Assembly: GCF_040537815.1 (NCBI RefSeq)
Contig: NZ_JBEWSZ010000003.1
Span: 186,001-250,000 of the forward strand
Direction of reading: 5' to 3'
Length of the DNA stretch: 64,000 nt
Source of the DNA: Mesorhizobium shangrilense
GTDB taxonomy: Bacteria; Pseudomonadota; Alphaproteobacteria; Rhizobiales; Rhizobiaceae
Of this stretch, positions 35,410 through 48,369 are shown one piece after another. The position numbers were made by a program, and so were the translations under genes. How positions within the stretch are numbered: position 1 is the stretch's first letter; each line of letters opens with the position of its first letter. Under the pieces are notes generated by a model that searched no databases, was not told the DNA's origin, and saw only the letters and a program-made list of their open reading frames with translations.

Positions 35410-36459
35410 TCAACCGGCGGGCAGATGCGCCGAGGGCAACAAGCGCGCCTGACGCAACGCCGCCAGATCAGCCGAGCCGGTGCAGAAGCAGGCGACGGCC
35501 AACTGGTGGATGACGACCTCGAAATGCGCGACAACCGCCTCGGTGGACACCGTCGCCGCGCGCAGCACGCCGGCCGCCTGCCCGACGATGTCCGCGCCCA
35601 GGCGGATGGCCTTGGCCACGTCGACGCCGTCGCGGATCCCGCCCGACGCGATCAGCTTCACCGTTGGCAGCGCCCGACGTACCGCCTGCACGCTGGCCGG
35701 GGTCGGAATCCCCCAATCGGCGAACGCCATCGCCACTGCACGGTCGGCGGCATCGCGGGCGCGCTCGCCCTCCACCGCGGCCCAACTGGTGCCGCCGGCG
35801 CCGGCGACATCGATCACCGCCACGCCCGCCTCGACAAGCGCACAGGCCACCGAGGCGGACAGGCCCGACCCCACTTCCTTGGCCACGATCGGCACGCCCA
35901 CGCTGCGCGCGGCGCGAGCGATCTGCGCCAGGACGCCGCGCCAGTCGCAGTCGCCCTCCGGCTGTACCGCTTCCTGAAGCGGATTGAGATGGACGATGAG
36001 TCCATCGGCCTCCAGCGCATCCACCGCCCGGCGCGCCAGGTCCAGGCCGTCGGCCTCGCGCAGTTGCGCGGCGCCGATATTGGCCAGCAAGGGAATGTCT
36101 GGGGCCAGGCGGCGCAGCGCGCGCGTCAGCCCCTGGGAGTTGCGGGATCGCAGGCTCACGCGCTGCGAACCGACGCACATGGCGATCCCCAAGGCTTGCG
36201 CTGCCTCGCTCAGATGCCGGTTGATGGCCTCGGCGCGTGGCATGCCGCCGGTCATGGAGCTGATCAGCAGCGGCGCGCGCATGGTCTTGCCCAGCAGCGA
36301 GGCGCGCAGGTCGATCTGCGTCAGGTCCAACTCGGGCAATGCGCAGTGTTCGAAACGGATGTACTCCCAGCCGGCGGCGACCGTGGCCGGCGCCGTTCGC
36401 CGATCCAGCACGATGTCCAGATGGTCGTCCTTGCGCCGGCTCAGGGCGGTGTCGCTCAT
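35410..36459 (-). CDS. idi2: type II isopentenyl-diphosphate isomerase (FMN)
   Basis: A 349-residue TIM-barrel flavoenzyme that interconverts IPP and DMAPP. Landmarks: RRKDDHLDI at the N-terminus, [16 protein letters not shown] (FMN phosphate region), [30 protein letters not shown] and [17 protein letters not shown]. The start at 36459 follows GGAG. It is the last gene of the gibberellin operon, 85 bases after KS, and secures the DMAPP/IPP balance for GGPP. It is unrelated to the type I isomerase relic before ipt. Confidence 0.92.
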   Translation of the reverse strand: MSDTALSRRKDDHLDIVLDRRTAPATVAAGWEYIRFEHCALPELDLTQIDLRASLLGKTMRAPLLISSMTGGMPRAEAINRHLSEAAQALGIAMCVGSQRVSLRSRNSQGLTRALRRLAPDIPLLANIGAAQLREADGLDLARRAVDALEADGLIVHLNPLQEAVQPEGDCDWRGVLAQIARAARSVGVPIVAKEVGSGLSASVACALVEAGVAVIDVAGAGGTSWAAVEGERARDAADRAVAMAFADWGIPTPASVQAVRRALPTVKLIASGGIRDGVDVAKAIRLGADIVGQAAGVLRAATVSTEAVVAHFEVVIHQLAVACFCTGSADLAALRQARLLPSAHLPAG

Positions 36460-36544
36460 GCTCGCTCCATCCGTCGCATCGGGCGACGGCATTGCGTCGG
36501 ATCGGACCGACGGCAGCGCGCGCACGCCGCCGCCGCCCGCGCGT

Positions 36545-38990
<2,446 letters not shown>

Positions 38991-38994
<4 letters not shown>

Positions 38995-39305
38995 GCGGGA
39001 TGTTCCTTCTGCAGACGGTTGACGAGAACCAGGATCGGGCAGACGCCGCGCACGTCGCCGCAGTCCCGTCGCGGCCCGGCGCGCGGGCAGCGCCGGACGG
39101 CCGCCCTGCTCCGGCGCGGCGACGCGCCCCGATGCTGGCGCCGGTCCGCCGCATAGGCTTGCGCGCAGCGCGCCGCGTGCGCCGCGGCCGTGCTGGGCAA
39201 CCGCTGCGATCGGCGCCGCGGACTCGGACACAGTGCAGCATGCACCGCTGCCGCCGGCCGATCGCAGCGGCACAGGGAGGCCTCCATGCGGACGGGCGCG
39301 CTCAT
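38991..39305 (-). CDS. uncharacterised 104-residue ORF between ggps and cps
   Basis: This frame starts with an ATG that overlaps the ggps stop (ATGA) and ends with a TGA that overlaps the cps GTG start (GTGA). Such two-sided overlap is typical of a coupled gene. The product is rich in Arg and Ala with seven Cys (SLCRCDRP, RRCPRAGPRRDCGDVRGVC) and resembles no family I know. The extreme GC content makes long frames likely by chance, so it may only be a spacer kept open to hand ribosomes from ggps to cps. Confidence 0.35.
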
Positions 39306-40306
39306 GCGCATGGCGCGTGCTTGAAGAGATACGCGTTGGCCCGCTGCAGCATCTGCGCCAACCGTTCCGCACGCGGCCCCAGCGGGGCGATGGCCTCCCC
39401 GGCGTCGCGCAACAGATCCAGCGCGAACTGGCGCGCTGCCTGCAGCCCCATGATCGACGCGCAGGTCGGCTTCTGCGCCGCCGCGTCCTTGCCGGGGGTC
39501 TTGCCCAGCGTCGCGGTATCCGCTGTCGCGTCGAGAATGTCGTCGACCACCTGCAACGCCAGGCCGAAACAGGCGCTGTAGCGATCGAGCGCACAGTACA
39601 GCGCAGCGTGCGCGGCATCCTCCGCGATGGCGCATAGCGCGCCCATGCGAACGGACGCGCGCACTAGCGCTCCGCTCTTCATCCGGTGCATCGCCACGAT
39701 CCTGTCCAGCTCGACGTGCTTTCCGACCAGCGACAGATCCATGGCCTGCCCGCCTGCGGCACCCTCGGCGGACACCGCCTGCGCCAGTTCGCGCACGAGC
39801 GCGATACGGTTGTCGCCCGGCGCATCCAGGCTCGCCAGGGTCAGGAAGGCGTGCGCCTGCAGCGCATCGCCGACCAGGATCGCAGTGGCTTCGCCGAACT
39901 TGACGTGCACGGTCGGAAGGCCGCGGCGAAGCACGTCGTCGTCCATCGCGGGCAGGTCGTCGTGGACCAGGGTACAGGCGTGCATCATCTCGATGGCGGC
40001 GCCGACGTCGTCGAGCATGTGCGCCGGCGTGTCGGCCAGTGCGCCGGCAGCCAGACAGAGCAAGGCGCGGGTGCGCTTCCCGCCATGCAAGGTGGCGTAG
40101 CGCATCGCCGCCATCAGGTCGGTCTCACCGTCGTCTTCGCAGAGAAGACGCGCCAGCGCCTGTTCGACCCGCTTTGCGCCGTCCTGCATCCAGATCTCCG
40201 GCAGCAGCCTGTCGGATGCGCCGCGCGCCTGCGCGCCCGATCCACCGAGCGCGCAAACGCCAGTTCGGTCGTCGTGTAGCGTGGAACCGGTCTGCATGTT
40301 GTTCAT
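39302..40306 (-). CDS. ggps: geranylgeranyl diphosphate synthase
   Basis: A 334-residue trans-prenyltransferase. The first Asp-rich motif DDLPAMDDD is at 116-124 and the second, DDILD, at 255-259; GGKRTR (IPP binding) precedes them. It condenses three IPP onto DMAPP to give GGPP. The gene is full length; in many rhizobial copies of this operon ggps is reported to be truncated, so its integrity is notable. Confidence 0.93.
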   Translation of the reverse strand: MNNMQTGSTLHDDRTGVCALGGSGAQARGASDRLLPEIWMQDGAKRVEQALARLLCEDDGETDLMAAMRYATLHGGKRTRALLCLAAGALADTPAHMLDDVGAAIEMMHACTLVHDDLPAMDDDVLRRGLPTVHVKFGEATAILVGDALQAHAFLTLASLDAPGDNRIALVRELAQAVSAEGAAGGQAMDLSLVGKHVELDRIVAMHRMKSGALVRASVRMGALCAIAEDAAHAALYCALDRYSACFGLALQVVDDILDATADTATLGKTPGKDAAAQKPTCASIMGLQAARQFALDLLRDAGEAIAPLGPRAERLAQMLQRANAYLFKHAPCA

Positions 40307-40453
40307 GCCCTTGTACCTGACAGGAGACGGCCACGGCGAGCGGCGAGCCGCCGCGGTGTTGCCGGCGTCGCACCGAGCGCGCGCGCGCTGAGTGCAGCAA
40401 TGCCGCGCGTCGCCGGCGCCGCTGCCTCGCCACACGGGGCATGCGATGCCAGC

Positions 40454-41806
40454 TCATGAGAATCCGATGCGGATTGTCATGGACGGATGTGCGGTCGGGT
40501 AATAGCGGCGGCCTTTTTCGGCGCCGCTCAGCAACCGCGGCCGCACCCCGGCCTTGTGCATGGTCAGCGCCAAGGCGATGCAGAACTGCACCAGTTCCAG
40601 CCATACCAGGTGGTAGCCGATGCAGACGTGTGGGCCGGTACCGAACTGCAGCATGTCCACCGGCCGGATCGGCTCCGTGCGTTGCAGCCACCGCGCCACG
40701 CGGAACTCATCAGGCGCCTCGTGCAGCAGCGCCGAGGTCGAGAAATGCAGCAGCGGGATGCACAGATGGGTGCCCGCGGGAATGCGCCGTTGGCCGAGTT
40801 GCAATTCCTGCAGCGCGCGACGCGGCAGGAGCGTGGTCGTCGGATGCACGCGCAGCGTCTCGCGGAACAGCGCCTCGGCGACCGGACACTGCGCCAGGTC
40901 CGCGTGCCGGGTTGGCACCGCGCCCACGCGTAGCGCCTCCTCGACCAGGGCGTCCCACAGCACAGGCTGCCGCGCCAGCTCGATCACCATCCAGGCCATC
41001 GTCGAGGCGGTGGTGTCGTGACCGGCAAGCAGCAGCAAGCGGATATTGGCGACCAGGACGTCATCGGAGAGCGCACCGTCGCTGCGATCGAAGGCGCTCA
41101 CCATGTCGCTGATCAACCCGGTGCGCACGGCATGCGCGCGCGCGTCGCGGACGAACTGGCGCAACTGCGTGTCGATCCAGTCGCGGGCGGCGCGGCCGCG
41201 CCGCAAGGGCAGTCCGGGCAGGTCGACCGGGGGCGCGACAATCAACTGCAGCAGTTGCCGGTACTTGCGATGCCATCCCGGCAGGTCCTGCGCGGGGATT
41301 CCCATCAGGCTGAAGATGAGCTTGAGCATCAGGTCGCCGGTTTCGCGCAGGATGGCTACGTCGCCGCGGTCGCACCACGCCTGCACCCGCGCCCGGATGA
41401 CGGGCGCGAACAGGTCGCCGATGCCGGCCTGGGTAAGCCCCTTGGGCAGGAACGCCGCCTTGATCGCATCGCGCGCCTGCCGGTGCGCGCCGCCGTCCTT
41501 AGCGACCAACGTTCCGCCAAGCAATTCAGGTGCGATCTCTTCGATCAGCGCCGAGGACACGTCCTTGTGCCGGAGCAGTGCGAACGCATCCGGATCCACG
41601 CAGGTCATCAGGTGTCCGGCAGGGCCGAAATTTAGCCAGAAGTGACTGCCCAGCGTCCGTTCCGCGTGCCGCAGCAGGCGCGGCAGGTCGCAGACGATGG
41701 CGGGAAGATGCCCAACCATGGGGAAAGCACCAGGCATGACCGGGATGTCGTGCCGCAGCCGGTGCCGACGGTCCAGCGGGTTGAGCAGCATGTCCATCAG
41801 CTCCAT
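40454..41806 (-). CDS. CYP117: cytochrome P450 CYP117 family
   Basis: A 450-residue soluble P450. The heme ligand is Cys395 in FGTGPHVCIGYHL, the ExxR motif appears as FRETLRVHP, and the oxygen-binding I-helix as LAGHDTTAST. In the bacterial pathway CYP117 acts early, oxidising ent-kaurene to ent-kaurenoic acid. Its ATG overlaps the SDR stop (TGATG). Confidence 0.92.
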   Translation of the reverse strand: MELMDMLLNPLDRRHRLRHDIPVMPGAFPMVGHLPAIVCDLPRLLRHAERTLGSHFWLNFGPAGHLMTCVDPDAFALLRHKDVSSALIEEIAPELLGGTLVAKDGGAHRQARDAIKAAFLPKGLTQAGIGDLFAPVIRARVQAWCDRGDVAILRETGDLMLKLIFSLMGIPAQDLPGWHRKYRQLLQLIVAPPVDLPGLPLRRGRAARDWIDTQLRQFVRDARAHAVRTGLISDMVSAFDRSDGALSDDVLVANIRLLLLAGHDTTASTMAWMVIELARQPVLWDALVEEALRVGAVPTRHADLAQCPVAEALFRETLRVHPTTTLLPRRALQELQLGQRRIPAGTHLCIPLLHFSTSALLHEAPDEFRVARWLQRTEPIRPVDMLQFGTGPHVCIGYHLVWLELVQFCIALALTMHKAGVRPRLLSGAEKGRRYYPTAHPSMTIRIGFS

Positions 41807-42651
41807 CAGCAGTGCGGCGCCGCGGCCGCTTCGGCGGTGTCGCCGGCAGGCCGCGCGGCGCGGCTGTTGCCACCGTCGGCGTACGTCGGCACATGCGCCA
41901 GCATGCCGCCGTCGATGCACACGACCTGGCCGGTGATGAACGCAGCATCGTCGGAAAGCAGGAACGCCACCAGCGCGGCCACGTCCTCGGGGCGGCCGAC
42001 GCGCGGCAGGAGCTGCTGCCGGCGCAGATGCCGCTGCATGCACTCGTCCAGCTTGGCGAGGAGACGCTCGGTCATGATGAGACCCGGCGCAACCGCGTTG
42101 CAGCGGATCTGCGCATGACCGTACTGGGTGGCGAGCGAGGCCGACAGCATGTTCATCGCCGCCTTCGACGCGGCGTAGGACGTCTGCGCGGTGTCACCGC
42201 TGAGCCCCTGGCACGACGACATGTTGACGATCGCGCCACCGCCGCGGGCGATCATCCGTGGGATGGCCTGCCGGCAGCAGAGCAGCGTGCCGCGCAGATT
42301 GGTCGCCATGGTCTGATCCCAGACCGCCAGGTCCAGGTCGAGGATCGCGCGGTCGCGTGGGGTCAGATGCATGGCGCTCGCGTTGTTCACCAGCAGGTCG
42401 ACCCCACCGAAGTGCCGCTCCGCCGACTCGAACAGCGCTGCCACCGCCTGCGCATCGGCGATGTCCATGGCCAGGGCCAACGCGTGGCCCGCTTCGGCCG
42501 CGATCCGCGCGGTGCAGGCGATGGCCGCCGAGCCATCAATGTCGGCCACCACCACTCTGCCGCCCTCGCGCGCGATGGCGAGGGCGCATGCCTTGCCGAT
42601 GCCGGCGCCGGCGCCGGTCACCACGGCCACCTTGCCTTCAAACCGTCCCAT
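41806..42651 (-). CDS. sdr: short-chain dehydrogenase of the gibberellin operon
   Basis: A 281-residue classical SDR: TGAGAGIGKA cofactor motif, NNAS, catalytic Ser in NMSSCQG and YAASK. In the rhizobial pathway it oxidises the GA12-type aldehyde/alcohol steps (GA12 formation region). The start at 42651 has a GGGGG ribosome site and overlaps the ferredoxin 3' end by 14 bases. Confidence 0.9.
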   Translation of the reverse strand: MGRFEGKVAVVTGAGAGIGKACALAIAREGGRVVVADIDGSAAIACTARIAAEAGHALALAMDIADAQAVAALFESAERHFGGVDLLVNNASAMHLTPRDRAILDLDLAVWDQTMATNLRGTLLCCRQAIPRMIARGGGAIVNMSSCQGLSGDTAQTSYAASKAAMNMLSASLATQYGHAQIRCNAVAPGLIMTERLLAKLDECMQRHLRRQQLLPRVGRPEDVAALVAFLLSDDAAFITGQVVCIDGGMLAHVPTYADGGNSRAARPAGDTAEAAAAPHC

Positions 42652-42946
42652 CGTGTCCCCCTGGATTGCGTTGGTCCTTCGCGGCATGCCGCTCGGCATC
42701 CGCCGGAGAACGCGCAGGGTCGGCGCTGGCGCGCTCGTCATCGCCAGCGTCGCTTTCGATGACCCGAATGGCGGCGACCGGGCACTGGCTGGCCGCGAGC
42801 CGCACTGCGGCGTGCAGCGCCTGCGGGACGGTCGCCACGCACACTTCGGCCACGCCGTCCGGTTCGCGCTGGCGAAAGGTGCCCGGCAGCGTCAGCACGC
42901 ACTGCCCGGTGGTTCCGCACAGATCCTGGTCGACCACGACGCGCAT
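42638..42946 (-). CDS. fd: ferredoxin of the gibberellin operon
   Basis: A 102-residue 3Fe-4S-type ferredoxin: VVVDQDLCGTTGQCVLTLPGTF, then AASQCPVAAI; the ligand spacing Cys-x5-Cys ... Cys-Pro is that of single-cluster ferredoxins serving P450s. The ATG lies one base after the CYP114 stop. It supplies electrons to the neighbouring P450s, CYP114 in particular. The C-terminal 35 residues are unusually long and charged. Confidence 0.9.
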   Translation of the reverse strand: MRVVVDQDLCGTTGQCVLTLPGTFRQREPDGVAEVCVATVPQALHAAVRLAASQCPVAAIRVIESDAGDDERASADPARSPADAERHAAKDQRNPGGHDGTV

Positions 42947-42947
42947 C

Positions 42948-44237
42948 TCAGCCCCCTTGCGCATGCAACCGCACCGGCAGCGCGCGGAACGTCCTAAGGA
43001 ACGCGGAGGGCTCCCGGGTCGGCTGCTCGGCCAATGCCAGCGTGGGGAAGCGCGCCTGGATCCGCGGCAGGCTTTCGGCCAACTGCACCCGGGCCAGTTG
43101 CGCACCGAGGCAGAAGTGGATGCCGTGGCCGAAGCTCAGCATGATCTTCCCGTCGGTCGACATACCAGGACTGGTGCCGTAGAACCGCGCGGGATCGAAG
43201 CGGTCGGGATCGGCGAAGGCGTCCGGGTCGCGATTGCCGGCCGCGACCAGCACGCGCACGTCCGCGTTCTTCGGGATCACCACGCCGCCCAGTTCGATGT
43301 CGCGCTGGGCGATACGCGGAATGGAGCTGAACATAACGGGCGCGTCGCAGCGCAGGACTTCTTCGACGAATGCCTTCACCCCCACGGCGTCTCCCTGCAG
43401 CCAGTGCCGCTGTTCGGGATACGCCAGCATCGCCAGGACCGCATGGTCGATGGTCGCAGCAGTGGTGGCGAAGCCGCCCAGCAGCATGCCCCACAGCATG
43501 CTGATCAACTCCTCATCCGACAGCGTGTCGGCATCGTCGTCGTGTGCGCCGACCAGCATCGACACGATGTCCTGGCGGGGATCGGTGCGCTTGCGCGGTA
43601 TGAGGTCGCCGAGGTAGGCCTGCACCCTGGCGCTGGCCGCGTCCGCCGCGGCGAGCTGGGGATCGTCGACGTGCGGGCGCAGGCCTTCCAGAATGGCGCC
43701 GATGCCGACGGCGAGCCCGAACATGTCGTCCTGAGGCATGCCGAACAGTTCGGCGAAGACCAGCATGGGCAAGGCCAGCGCGAATTCCCGATGCAGGTCC
43801 ACCGCCTCCCCACGCTCCAGCGCGGGCGCCATGCCGTCCAGGCGCGCTGCGACGATGCGCGCGATGCTCGGCCGCAGGTTGTCGATCTGGTGCATGGTGA
43901 AATCGCGCGAGATCAGCCGGCGCAGACGCGTATGCGTCGGTGGATCCTTCATCGCTAGCGTGGACGCCAGCAGATTGAGTGACAGGCTGGTCGCCACACG
44001 CGGGAAATAGCGCGCCAGTTCGCCCGGCGCCGGTCCCCGAAACGCATCGCCCGTGGCCTTGAGCGCCCAGTAGATGTCGGCGTGGCGACTCAACAGAAAG
44101 AGGCCCGATGCCGCGCGATGCACCGGATCGTGCTCGCGCAACCACCGCATGAACGGATACGGGTCGTGGAGGCACGCTGGCGACGCCAGTTCGGCGAAGG
44201 CGTCCCGGTATGCTGCCGTCGTTTCTTGCACGTCCAT
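42948..44237 (-). CDS. CYP114: cytochrome P450 CYP114 family
   Basis: A 429-residue P450. The heme Cys376 is in [15 protein letters not shown] and the ExxR in VEEVLRCD. The I-helix reads [11 protein letters not shown], lacking the usual acidic residue before Thr, which fits its known unusual chemistry (ring contraction of ent-kaurenoic acid to GA12-aldehyde). It lies 94 bases after CYP112. Confidence 0.92.
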   Translation of the reverse strand: MDVQETTAAYRDAFAELASPACLHDPYPFMRWLREHDPVHRAASGLFLLSRHADIYWALKATGDAFRGPAPGELARYFPRVATSLSLNLLASTLAMKDPPTHTRLRRLISRDFTMHQIDNLRPSIARIVAARLDGMAPALERGEAVDLHREFALALPMLVFAELFGMPQDDMFGLAVGIGAILEGLRPHVDDPQLAAADAASARVQAYLGDLIPRKRTDPRQDIVSMLVGAHDDDADTLSDEELISMLWGMLLGGFATTAATIDHAVLAMLAYPEQRHWLQGDAVGVKAFVEEVLRCDAPVMFSSIPRIAQRDIELGGVVIPKNADVRVLVAAGNRDPDAFADPDRFDPARFYGTSPGMSTDGKIMLSFGHGIHFCLGAQLARVQLAESLPRIQARFPTLALAEQPTREPSAFLRTFRALPVRLHAQGG

Positions 44238-44331
44238 CTTGGTTACCTCTTGGCTGGCTGATCTGACCGGCGCGCGTCAGGCGCGCCGGCAAATTGCACA
44301 GAAGATCGCAATTCCCGGCTGCGTCCGCGCA

Positions 44332-45534
44332 TCACCAGAGCACCGGGAACTCCTCGAACCCGCCAGTGATGATCTCCTTGCGCAACTTCAAGTCTTCGGG
44401 CGCCACGGCCAGGCGCAGCGCGGGAAAGCGCTGAAAGATCGAACCGAACACCACCTTGAGTTCCAGCCTGGCCAGTGCCAGGCCGATGCAGTAGTGCGGC
44501 CCGTAGGAGAACGCCAGGTGCGGGTTTTCGTCGCGTCCGATGTCGAAGATTTCCGGGTCGTCGAAGTGGCGCGGATCGAACGACGTCGCCGGCAGGCCGA
44601 CCAGCACCTTGCTCTCCGCGGGAATATGCACGCCTGCGATGGTCACGTCGGTCCTCGGATAGCGCATGATGCCGTCCCAGCCCGCGCCCGGCGGGTACAT
44701 GCGCAGGATTTCCTCCACCGCCTTGTCCACCAGGGATGGATCGCCGACCAGGCGTTCGCGCTGTTGCGGATGGCGGAACATGGCCAGCAGGCCGAATTCG
44801 ATCTGCGCGGCGGTGCTCTCGTGCCCCGCCACCAGCATGCCCGCCGCCAGGCCGATCGCCTCTTCCTCGGTCGCCTTGCCGTGGTCGACCGCCGCGAGCA
44901 GATCCGTCAGCAGGTTGTCGCCCGGATCCTGGCGCTTGTCCCGCATCTTGCCGCGAATGTAGGCGCGCAGTTCTTCCCAGGCCAGGCGCGACGCGCTGCG
45001 CGGACCGCTTTCATGCTGGTGCGTCATCACCTCGTCGGACAGCCCGGCGAAAAAGGCGTGATCCTCGTAGAGCACGCCCATCAGCGCGCTGATGACCATG
45101 GCCGGAAGCGGAAAGGAGAGGTGGCGCCGCAGGTCGGCGGGCTGGGGCTGGGCCGCCAGTGTCTCGAACAACTGCGCGGCGATCGCCTCGACCTGCTGCG
45201 CGAGCAGCTCCACCCTGCGGTTGCTGAAGGCCGGCGCCACGATCGTGCGTAGCCGGGCATGCTCGCCCCCCTCGTGCGAGACCAGCCACCCCGGCGAACC
45301 GAGCATCACCGAATCCGGGGTGAATGCCGCCGGCGGCATTCCGGCGGGCCGGAACGCCGCGTCGGACAGCACCGCCTTGGCCTCGTCGTAGCCTGTCACC
45401 CACCAGCCTTCGTGCCCGGACGGGAAGCGCACGCGGTGGATCGGACCGTTGGCGCGTAGCGCCAACATCTCGGGCGAGGGCTCGATGTGATCGACGCGCC
45501 ACATCGGCAGCGTCGGCAAGGGTTGTTCGGACAT
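44332..45534 (-). CDS. CYP112: cytochrome P450 CYP112 family
   Basis: A 400-residue P450 and first gene of the gibberellin operon. The heme Cys349 is in FSYGPHYCIGLALAR, ExxR in VEEILRMYP, and the I-helix reads LVAGHESTAAQ. CYP112 acts late, cutting C20 to give GA9. Only 98 bases separate it from the M16 gene upstream on the same strand, so the operon promoter is either there or within or before the M16 genes. No CYP115 gene precedes it. Confidence 0.92.
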   Translation of the reverse strand: MSEQPLPTLPMWRVDHIEPSPEMLALRANGPIHRVRFPSGHEGWWVTGYDEAKAVLSDAAFRPAGMPPAAFTPDSVMLGSPGWLVSHEGGEHARLRTIVAPAFSNRRVELLAQQVEAIAAQLFETLAAQPQPADLRRHLSFPLPAMVISALMGVLYEDHAFFAGLSDEVMTHQHESGPRSASRLAWEELRAYIRGKMRDKRQDPGDNLLTDLLAAVDHGKATEEEAIGLAAGMLVAGHESTAAQIEFGLLAMFRHPQQRERLVGDPSLVDKAVEEILRMYPPGAGWDGIMRYPRTDVTIAGVHIPAESKVLVGLPATSFDPRHFDDPEIFDIGRDENPHLAFSYGPHYCIGLALARLELKVVFGSIFQRFPALRLAVAPEDLKLRKEIITGGFEEFPVLW

Positions 45535-45632
45535 GGTGGCACTTCACTCTCTAAGCGATGGAAGCCAAACGACAATCACGAGCCCGAACAGAACCGGTGG
45601 GCCGCCCGAACGGAGGCAAATGGGTCCTGGGC

Positions 45633-47009
45633 TCATCCTTTGCCCCCCAGCGGCGGGCCGACGACCATAATGGCGGGCTCGGCCGAAAGCAGCTTCTTCG
45701 CCGCTGCCTTCACCTGGTCGAGCGTCACCTGATCGATGAGGTCCGCGCGGCGCTGGATGTAGTCGATGCCGAGCTTGTCGAGCTGCCACTCGACGAGCGT
45801 GGCTGCACTCGAGCTGGAGGAACCCAGATTGCGGATGGCATAGGCGCCGATCAGATATTTCTTGCTCGCCTCGAGCTCGGACTCGGTCGGACCTTCTTCC
45901 GCCATCTGCTTCACCACCTTGCGCACCAGGCTGAGCGTCCCGGCGGCCCTGTCCGAACGCGTCGCCGTGGTGACGACGAGCGCGTTGGAATGCTGGTGGT
46001 CGACCAAGCTGGAATAGGCGCCATAGGTCCAGCCGCGCTTTTCGCGCACCTCCTCCCACAGGCGCGACGTGACGGGCGAGCCGCCGAGGATTTCGTTCAG
46101 CAGCTCCGCCGCGTAGAAATCTGGCGCGCTACGCTTCACGCCGGGATAAGCGAGTTGCAGCAAGGTCTGCGGAAGGTCGTAGTTCACCTCCACCTGTTGG
46201 CCGAGCTTGAGATCGACATCGGCGACGGGGGCGAGGGTCTGCTTCTGAGGCAAATCGCCGAACAGCTGGTCAAGCTTTTTACTCAGCGTCTTCGCATCGA
46301 TGTCGCCGACCACCGCCACATGCAGGCCGTCGCGAGCGAAAATGGCCTTGTGGAAGGCGCCGAGATCGGCCGGCGTTATGCCGGCGAGGCTCTTTTTGGT
46401 ACCTTCGCCCGGCCTCGAATAGGGATGCGTGCCGTAGATCGCGCGCAGCCATTTGCGCTGGGCGATCGACTCGGGGTCGCGCTCATTGGCGATGATACCG
46501 GAGAGGACCTGGGCGCGGATGCGATCGATCGGCTCCTGGCCGAAGCGCGGCCTGTTGACAGCGAGCCGAAGCAAATCGAAAGCGGCGTTCTGCTGTTCGG
46601 ACAGCATGCGCATCGAGCCATAAATGCGGTCACGCTGGGCCTTAAAACTCATCTCGGCGCCGGCATCCTCGAGTTTCACCTGGAAGGCATCGCTGTCGAG
46701 ATCGCCGGCGCCCTCGGCGAACAAGCCGGTCATCAGACTGGCGAGCCCCTCCTTGCCGACCGGGTCCTGCGTGGTGCCGCCGTCGAAGACGAAGCGGCTG
46801 GCGATGATCGGCACTGTATGGTCCTCCACCAGCCAGGCGTTGATGCCGTTTTCAGATCTCAACTCCTGGATGTTCAGGCGTTCAGCGCCGGCTAGAAGCG
46901 AAAGAGAATGGTGAGGAGAAGGGTCCCCAGCGGGGTGGCGGGGCGCGCTGCCCTCGCTTCTCCAAGGGGAGCGCGCCTGTGCAAACAAGCCACGGCGTTG
47001 GTGCGTCAT
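45633..47009 (-). CDS. M16 peptidase, non-catalytic partner
   Basis: A 458-residue pitrilysin-family protein (INAWLVEDHTVPI, GGSPVTSRLWEEVREKRGWTYGAYS) that lacks the zinc motif: where HxxEH should stand there is GLASLMTGLF. Such inactive subunits pair with an active one, here the next gene upstream. The first 50 residues are Pro/Ser/Arg-rich and not a clear signal peptide; the family is normally periplasmic, so the true N-terminus may have been altered. Confidence 0.85.
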   Translation of the reverse strand: MTHQRRGLFAQARSPWRSEGSAPRHPAGDPSPHHSLSLLAGAERLNIQELRSENGINAWLVEDHTVPIIASRFVFDGGTTQDPVGKEGLASLMTGLFAEGAGDLDSDAFQVKLEDAGAEMSFKAQRDRIYGSMRMLSEQQNAAFDLLRLAVNRPRFGQEPIDRIRAQVLSGIIANERDPESIAQRKWLRAIYGTHPYSRPGEGTKKSLAGITPADLGAFHKAIFARDGLHVAVVGDIDAKTLSKKLDQLFGDLPQKQTLAPVADVDLKLGQQVEVNYDLPQTLLQLAYPGVKRSAPDFYAAELLNEILGGSPVTSRLWEEVREKRGWTYGAYSSLVDHQHSNALVVTTATRSDRAAGTLSLVRKVVKQMAEEGPTESELEASKKYLIGAYAIRNLGSSSSSAATLVEWQLDKLGIDYIQRRADLIDQVTLDQVKAAAKKLLSAEPAIMVVGPPLGGKG

Positions 47010-47013
47010 CACA

Positions 47014-48369
47014 TCACTTCTCCGTCTTGGGCAAGAGATAGCCGGTGGTCGAATGGTCAGGCAGGAGATAGCGGGCGGCGACCGCCTTCACCTGATCGGC
47101 GGTGGCCTTGCGGATGCGGTCCGGCCATTCCTCGACGTCCTGCACCTTGCCGCCGGTGGTAAGCGCGGAGCCATACAAATTTGCCATGTGGCCCTGCTTG
47201 TCGCGGGCGAAGATCACCGAGCGGACACGGCGGTCTTTGGCCTTGTCCAGCTCGTCATCGGTCACACCGTCCTTGGCGATGCGGGCGACTTCGGCATCGG
47301 CCGCGGCTTCTAGGTCGGCGAGCTTGGCATCGCCGCGCGGCGAGCCGTAGATGGCGAAGTTGGTGGCATCCAGCATGGTGCCCTGGAAATTCGCGCCGGC
47401 CTCCGCGGCAATGCCCTGCTTCACCAATAGCTGCTGGTAGAGCCGGCTGCGGTTGCCGCCGCCGAGGATATCGGCCAGGAGGTCGAGCGCCTCGGCCTCG
47501 CCACGTTCGGCCGTATGATAGGACGGCACCACCCATTGCGTCGAGAAGCTCGGGACCGACACGCGCGCGTCGGTCAGTGTCACCGTACGCTTGGTGTTCT
47601 GCTCCGGCTCGGCCGAGCGGATGCGCGGCGGCAGGGCCGGACCGCGCGCGACCTTTGCATAGGTCTTCTCGGCGAGCGCCTTCACCGTCTCCGGCTCGAC
47701 GTCGCCAGCCACCACCAGCACGGCATTATTGGGCGTGTAATATTTGTCGTAGAAGGCCTTGGCGTCCGTGCGGTTTAGCTTCTCCATCTCCTGCATCCAG
47801 CCGATAACCGGGATGCGGTAGGGCTGGTTCTGCCAGAGTGTGGCGTCGACCTCCTCTTCCAGAACCGCCCGCGGATTGTTGTCGATGCGCGAGCGTCGCT
47901 CCTCCATGATCACGTCGCGCTCGGTCTCGATATCATCGTCGGTGAGGATGAGGTTGAACATGCGATCGGCCTCGAAGCTCATCATCTGCTCCAACGCCGA
48001 AGGCGCCACCGTCTCATAGAAGGCGGTGTAGTCGTAATCGGTGAAGGCATTGTGCGAGCCGCCGATGGCGGAGACGGCGCGGCCGAGCTCGCCGGCGGCA
48101 TGGTTGGTCGTCGCCGCCTTGAACATCAGATGCTCCAAGAAATGGGCGATGCCAGATTTGCCCGGTGGCTCGTCGGCGCTGCCGATCTTGTACCACACCA
48201 TGTGGGTGACGATCGGCGCACGGTGATCGGGGATAACGACCACCTCCATGCCGTTGTCGAGCTGGAAATCCGCCACCTCGCCGTCATCGGTGACGGCCAG
48301 AGCCGGAGCGGTCGACACCAGGGTGGTCGCAGCAGGCATGCTGCGCAGCCCGTCAGACAAAAGTTTCAT
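47014..48369 (-). CDS. M16 zinc peptidase, catalytic
   Basis: A 451-residue protein with the inverted zinc motif HFLEH at residues 76-80 and the downstream Glu region [12 protein letters not shown]. The substrate-cleft segment [13 protein letters not shown] is also present. It likely forms a heterodimer with the inactive partner gene that follows by four bases. The N-terminus ([10 protein letters not shown]) is a shortened signal-like segment. Confidence 0.9.
   Translation of the reverse strand: MKLLSDGLRSMPAATTLVSTAPALAVTDDGEVADFQLDNGMEVVVIPDHRAPIVTHMVWYKIGSADEPPGKSGIAHFLEHLMFKAATTNHAAGELGRAVSAIGGSHNAFTDYDYTAFYETVAPSALEQMMSFEADRMFNLILTDDDIETERDVIMEERRSRIDNNPRAVLEEEVDATLWQNQPYRIPVIGWMQEMEKLNRTDAKAFYDKYYTPNNAVLVVAGDVEPETVKALAEKTYAKVARGPALPPRIRSAEPEQNTKRTVTLTDARVSVPSFSTQWVVPSYHTAERGEAEALDLLADILGGGNRSRLYQQLLVKQGIAAEAGANFQGTMLDATNFAIYGSPRGDAKLADLEAAADAEVARIAKDGVTDDELDKAKDRRVRSVIFARDKQGHMANLYGSALTTGGKVQDVEEWPDRIRKATADQVKAVAARYLLPDHSTTGYLLPKTEK

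Noticed and set aside
38995..39618. In-frame N-terminal extension of CPS giving 724 residues
   Set aside because: The extension is low-complexity, overlaps ggps, and the GTG at 38994 has a good ribosome site and the expected protein length.
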